Shown here one piece after another: positions 61,306-64,000 of a DNA stretch of 64,000 nucleotides. Each line of letters opens with the position of its first letter. Position 1 is the first letter of the stretch. This stretch comes from SHLQ01 sp033344795. Its GTDB lineage: Bacteria; Actinomycetota; Acidimicrobiia; Acidimicrobiales; SHLQ01. The stretch covers positions 1,302,001 to 1,366,000 of the forward strand of contig JAWPMS010000001.1 in the NCBI GenBank assembly GCA_033344795.1. Direction: 5' to 3'. Both the position numbers and the translations under genes were made by a program. The notes beneath the pieces are model-generated. The model was not told where the DNA came from, did not search any database, and saw nothing but the letters and a program-made list of their open reading frames with translations.

Positions 61306-62480
61306 TCGACAAGTCGACAGGAAATCGCGGCGAGACGGCTCCGAACCGCTGGGATGTCTCCTCCTAGTGCGTCCAGGCTGTATTCGATGATGTCGCGGTA
61401 AATCGCCCAACCGAGCTCCAGCGCATGGACGGCAGCGACCTGACTATGCACCGATGTGCACGTTGTTGGCTTCCCGGTTCGTTCGGCGACGACCTCGACC
61501 ATCTTCAACACCACAGGAGCCCGGCCGTAGGCCTCGTGAACCCACGCCTCGGTCGAGGCAATGTGGGCCAGCGTTCGCCACATGGGGTGACGAGTCGACG
61601 TCCGTATTGGGACCGGCACGGGCGCGCTTCCGTCCTCCATTGCTTCGAGCAGTGGCGCGGCACCAAATCGGATCGTCTGGGCGATGAGATGCTCCTTCGA
61701 TTCGAAGTAATGATGCACCTGCCCGTGGTTGACTCCCGCAAGCGCGGCGATCTCCTTCGTGGTCACCTGTGCCGGAGGGCGCTCAGCGAGCAGCTCGTAG
61801 GCCGCGAGCACAAGGCTCTGCTGCACGGCTTCACGGCCCCGAGGTGTGCCCTCCCCAACCTCGGTTTGGATCGGCGCGATATCCGTTTCCTCTCCCGGTT
61901 CACCGATGGGTAGCTGGCTATCGATGAGGCGCAGCGATCGCTCAGCCACCTCAGCGCGGATGGCTGGAATGTCGGGGTCGTACGCACCGAGGGCTGTTTC
62001 GATGATGTCGCGCAGAATCCACCATCCACGCTGCATGGCCATCGTTCCGGCCACGTCGGCCATGACGTGTGTATCGGTTGGGGACAACCCCGAGTCCTCA
62101 GCCCGGCGAACAGCAAGCGCATTCACAATCGGCGACGGGTCGAACGGAGGCTGTCGCCAAATGCCCGAGGCCGCGAGATAGGCGAGGGTGCGCCATGACG
62201 GCGAGCGCACCTCGGTCTCGATGGGCAGTGGGAATCGCTCACCGTCGGCCAGCCGGTCCTGGTGGTATCGAGCATCGCCGTCTTGGATCGTCGCCGCGAC
62301 GAGATCGTCCTTCGAACCGAAGTAGTGGTGGATCTGGCCGTGGTTGACCCCGGCGCGGTCGGCAATTTGTTTGCTCGTCACCTCGGTCGGCGGTGCGTCC
62401 GCGAGGAGCGCAGCCGCCGCGTGCATGAGCTTTGCCCGCACAACCTCCCGGCCGCGGCCCGGTGCATCCACGTCGCTCAT
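61302..62480 (-). CDS. Tandem (single-chain) TetR family regulator
   Basis: The 392 residues contain two complete TetR proteins in one chain. The first helix-turn-helix is TSKQIADRAGVNHGQIHHYFGSK (about 35-57) and the second TTKEIAALAGVNHGQVHHYFESK (about 238-260), 60-70% identical. Both ligand domains end with similar RDIIE.aLgay/alGgDIPA patterns, so it arose by internal duplication. One chain could form a pseudo-dimer on a near-palindromic site. GGAG lies just before the ATG. It is convergent with the monooxygenase-sulfotransferase operon and is the likely regulator of the palindrome at 59299. Confidence 0.9.
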   Translation of the reverse strand: MSDVDAPGRGREVVRAKLMHAAAALLADAPPTEVTSKQIADRAGVNHGQIHHYFGSKDDLVAATIQDGDARYHQDRLADGERFPLPIETEVRSPSWRTLAYLAASGIWRQPPFDPSPIVNALAVRRAEDSGLSPTDTHVMADVAGTMAMQRGWWILRDIIETALGAYDPDIPAIRAEVAERSLRLIDSQLPIGEPGEETDIAPIQTEVGEGTPRGREAVQQSLVLAAYELLAERPPAQVTTKEIAALAGVNHGQVHHYFESKEHLIAQTIRFGAAPLLEAMEDGSAPVPVPIRTSTRHPMWRTLAHIASTEAWVHEAYGRAPVVLKMVEVVAERTGKPTTCTSVHSQVAAVHALELGWAIYRDIIEYSLDALGGDIPAVRSRLAAISCRLVD

Positions 62481-62503
62481 CTCCGCGATCGTATGCGACG
62501 TCG

Positions 62504-62534
62504 TGGACAGTGAGGGACAGTCCCTAACTGTTCA
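62504..62534. repeat. Palindrome copy 3 of 3 (imperfect)
   Basis: The core GGGAC-A-GTCCC is centred on 62519. The right arm GTCCCTAACTGTTCA is identical to copy 1, while the left arm has two changes, so two pairs are mismatched. It lies 24 nt after the aldehyde dehydrogenase stop (minus strand) and 24 nt before the TetR start, in keeping with a role at gene ends. Confidence 0.75.
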
Positions 62535-62557
62535 GAGGTTGCCATGTCGGCCGCCGA

Positions 62558-64000
62558 CTAGAAGAAGGTGCCTGCGGATGCGGTGATCGTGTGATGTCGC
62601 TGAAAGGAGCGGACGCCTTCGAACCCGTGAACCACGCCGAACCCGCTCATCTTCCACCCGCCGAAAGGCGCTCGAGCATCTTGGGAGGACGGGCCGTGTG
62701 CGTTGAGATAGGTGGTTCCGGCTTCCAGCCGGCGAGCCATGGCCAAACCGTGATCGGGATCCGCACTCCACACCGATGAGGCCAGGCCGTAGTCGGAGTT
62801 GTTCGCCAGGGCGATGCCCTCGTCGTCGGTTGAGAACTTCACGATCGGCATGATCGGGCCAAACTGTTCCTGTTGCACGATGGCGAGTTCATTGTCCGCG
62901 TCGACGACGAGCGTCGGCCGGACGAAGTAGCCGTTGTCGAAGAGGTCCTGATCGGGCACCGTTCCGAGCTCGAGCACATCGGCACCCTTCGATCGAGCGT
63001 CAGCGACCAGCCCGTTCACGTGTCGGTATTGTTTCTCGTGGATGACCGGCCCCATGGTCGTATCGGGGAGGCTGCCGTCGCCAACAACTTGCCTGTCCTC
63101 GAATGCTCGCAAGCCGTCGACCACTTCATCGAAGCGCGACTCGTGCACATACAACCGTTTCATCGCCATGCAGACTTGCCCGCTGGTGATGAATCCAGCC
63201 ATGTGCAGCTTCATAAATGTTTCGGGCCCAATATCCGCGTCGGCGAGCATGACTGCCGCGTCGTTACCGCCAAGCTCCAGAGTCACCGGAGTAAGACGGT
63301 CGGCGGCCTTGCGCATGATGTGTTGACCGATGGGGCCACTGCCGGTGTAGGAGATCTTGTCGACCTCCGGGTGGGTCGTGAGCGAATCGCCGATGACCAC
63401 ACCGTCGCCGGTCACCATGTTCACGACGCCTGGTGGGAGGACGTCGGCGATCAGTCTTATGGTCAGCGCGGTTGACAGTGCGGCGTACTCCGACGGCTTG
63501 ATCACCACGGTATTTCCCGCCATGAGCGCGTGGGGAAGTTTGCTTCCGAGAATGGCGAGGGGCCAGTTCCAGGGTGTGATCAGCAGGGCGACGCCGTAGG
63601 GCTCACGGGTGACAATCGTGTCGAATGGGGGGCCGGGTAATTCCTCGTCGGCAGCGAGCCGGTCGGCATAGCCGGCGATTTGTGTGAATCGGTCACCGAG
63701 GCGGCTGATCTCCATCGTCGATTCGCGCAGGACCTTACCGTTCTCGGCAGTGAGTAGCGCGATGCGTTCCTGGAGATGATCCTGGTCGGCGGTCAGTACC
63801 TCGACCACCTTTTCGAACTGCGCCGCGCGCTCGTGATAGCTGAGTGCAGCCCACCCGGGAGCTGCCGAACGGGCAGCGGCAAAGGCCGCATCGACATCCG
63901 TGGCTGTGCCCGCAGCGACCTGGCCGAGGATCTCTTTCGGACGAGCCGGATTGATCGCGGCGTAGGTCCCTCCATCAGAGGCGCTCTGCCAATTCCCGTT
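62558..64000 (-). CDS. Aldehyde dehydrogenase, 5' end outside the window
   Basis: At least 480 residues of an NAD(P)-dependent aldehyde dehydrogenase are visible; the frame stays open to base 64000, so the start lies beyond. It has ITPWNWPLAILGSKLPHALMAGN split over the cofactor region, the catalytic Glu in LELGGNDAAV and the catalytic Cys in SGQVCMAMKR. It is close to the broad-substrate group (ALDH family 7/betaine- or vanillin-type). It would oxidise an aldehyde formed by the cluster to an acid. The real start is not at the internal GTG at 63808, because family-typical sequence (INPARPKEILGQV) continues upstream. Confidence 0.9.
   Translation of the reverse strand, partial: NGNWQSASDGGTYAAINPARPKEILGQVAAGTATDVDAAFAAARSAAPGWAALSYHERAAQFEKVVEVLTADQDHLQERIALLTAENGKVLRESTMEISRLGDRFTQIAGYADRLAADEELPGPPFDTIVTREPYGVALLITPWNWPLAILGSKLPHALMAGNTVVIKPSEYAALSTALTIRLIADVLPPGVVNMVTGDGVVIGDSLTTHPEVDKISYTGSGPIGQHIMRKAADRLTPVTLELGGNDAAVMLADADIGPETFMKLHMAGFITSGQVCMAMKRLYVHESRFDEVVDGLRAFEDRQVVGDGSLPDTTMGPVIHEKQYRHVNGLVADARSKGADVLELGTVPDQDLFDNGYFVRPTLVVDADNELAIVQQEQFGPIMPIVKFSTDDEGIALANNSDYGLASSVWSADPDHGLAMARRLEAGTTYLNAHGPSSQDARAPFGGWKMSGFGVVHGFEGVRSFQRHHTITASAGTFF

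Overview
The window looks like the chromosome of a GC-rich actinobacterium. By resemblance of its proteins I would guess the Acidimicrobiia (an Ilumatobacter-like aquatic lineage). The supporting signs are many lipoproteins with [LVA]-x-[GA]-C lipoboxes, frequent GTG/TTG starts, dense translational coupling (4-nt overlaps) and long antisense shadow reading frames. I see no insertion sequence, integrase, phage gene, rRNA or CRISPR array.

Region 1 (1-4.7 kb) is housekeeping: the 3' end of purF coupled to purM, a DUF5655-like gene, a hairpin-rich leader before tRNA-Asp(GTC) and tRNA-Phe(GAA) with a strong terminator, a group II truncated hemoglobin and a glycerol-3-phosphate dehydrogenase. Region 2 (5.6-18.1 kb) is one seven-gene, fully coupled '+' operon of the MoxR/DUF58/VWA type: an exported protein, an ABC-2 exporter pair, a Gly/Gln/Glu-repeat membrane protein, MoxR, DUF58 and a 1493-residue protein with two certain and one possible VWA-like domain. 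Its 3' end overlaps an antisense ccmF-like gene by 133 bp. Region 3 (19-40.9 kb) is mixed: lipoproteins, a NamZ-like (DUF1343) lipoprotein, a PAP2-family protein, PilZ, a malonyl-CoA synthetase-like ligase behind a DUF2231-cytochrome c fusion, DUF3179, pirin, methyltransferases, a class V aminotransferase/beta-hydroxyacid dehydrogenase pair, a HelD-like helicase split by a +1 frame change, enoyl-CoA hydratase, IlvE, a LmbE-type deacetylase and a nitrilase-family hydrolase.

Region 4 (40.9-64 kb) resembles a catabolic island for sulfated and possibly halogenated organic compounds. It holds an alkylsulfatase, a Bcr/CflA exporter, a MarR regulator, a complete oligopeptide-type ABC importer (one subunit a permease-ATPase fusion), two paralogous MBL hydrolase + sulfatase pairs around an intradiol dioxygenase, and a cytoplasmic reductive-dehalogenase-like Fe-S protein. 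Two AhpD/CMD-family proteins, an NtaA-like flavin monooxygenase, a sulfotransferase, a single-chain tandem TetR regulator and an aldehyde dehydrogenase (cut by the window edge) complete it. A ~31-bp palindrome occurs three times in this region, always at gene ends.

The most striking observation is in region 4. The two adjacent CMD/AhpD-like genes (57728-58300 and 58311-59291, minus strand) are each interrupted by an in-frame TGA, at the codon where the family's CxxC active site has its second cysteine (C-M-H-UGA-Q-S-H and C-F-F-UGA-L-F-G-H). In both, a stem-loop follows the TGA with its apical loop starting 18-19 nt downstream and a G at loop position 2. I read these as two selenocysteine (CxxU) proteins in one operon with the dehalogenase-like gene, under a palindromic operator shared with the divergent monooxygenase. 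Conventional gene calling would break both into fragments.
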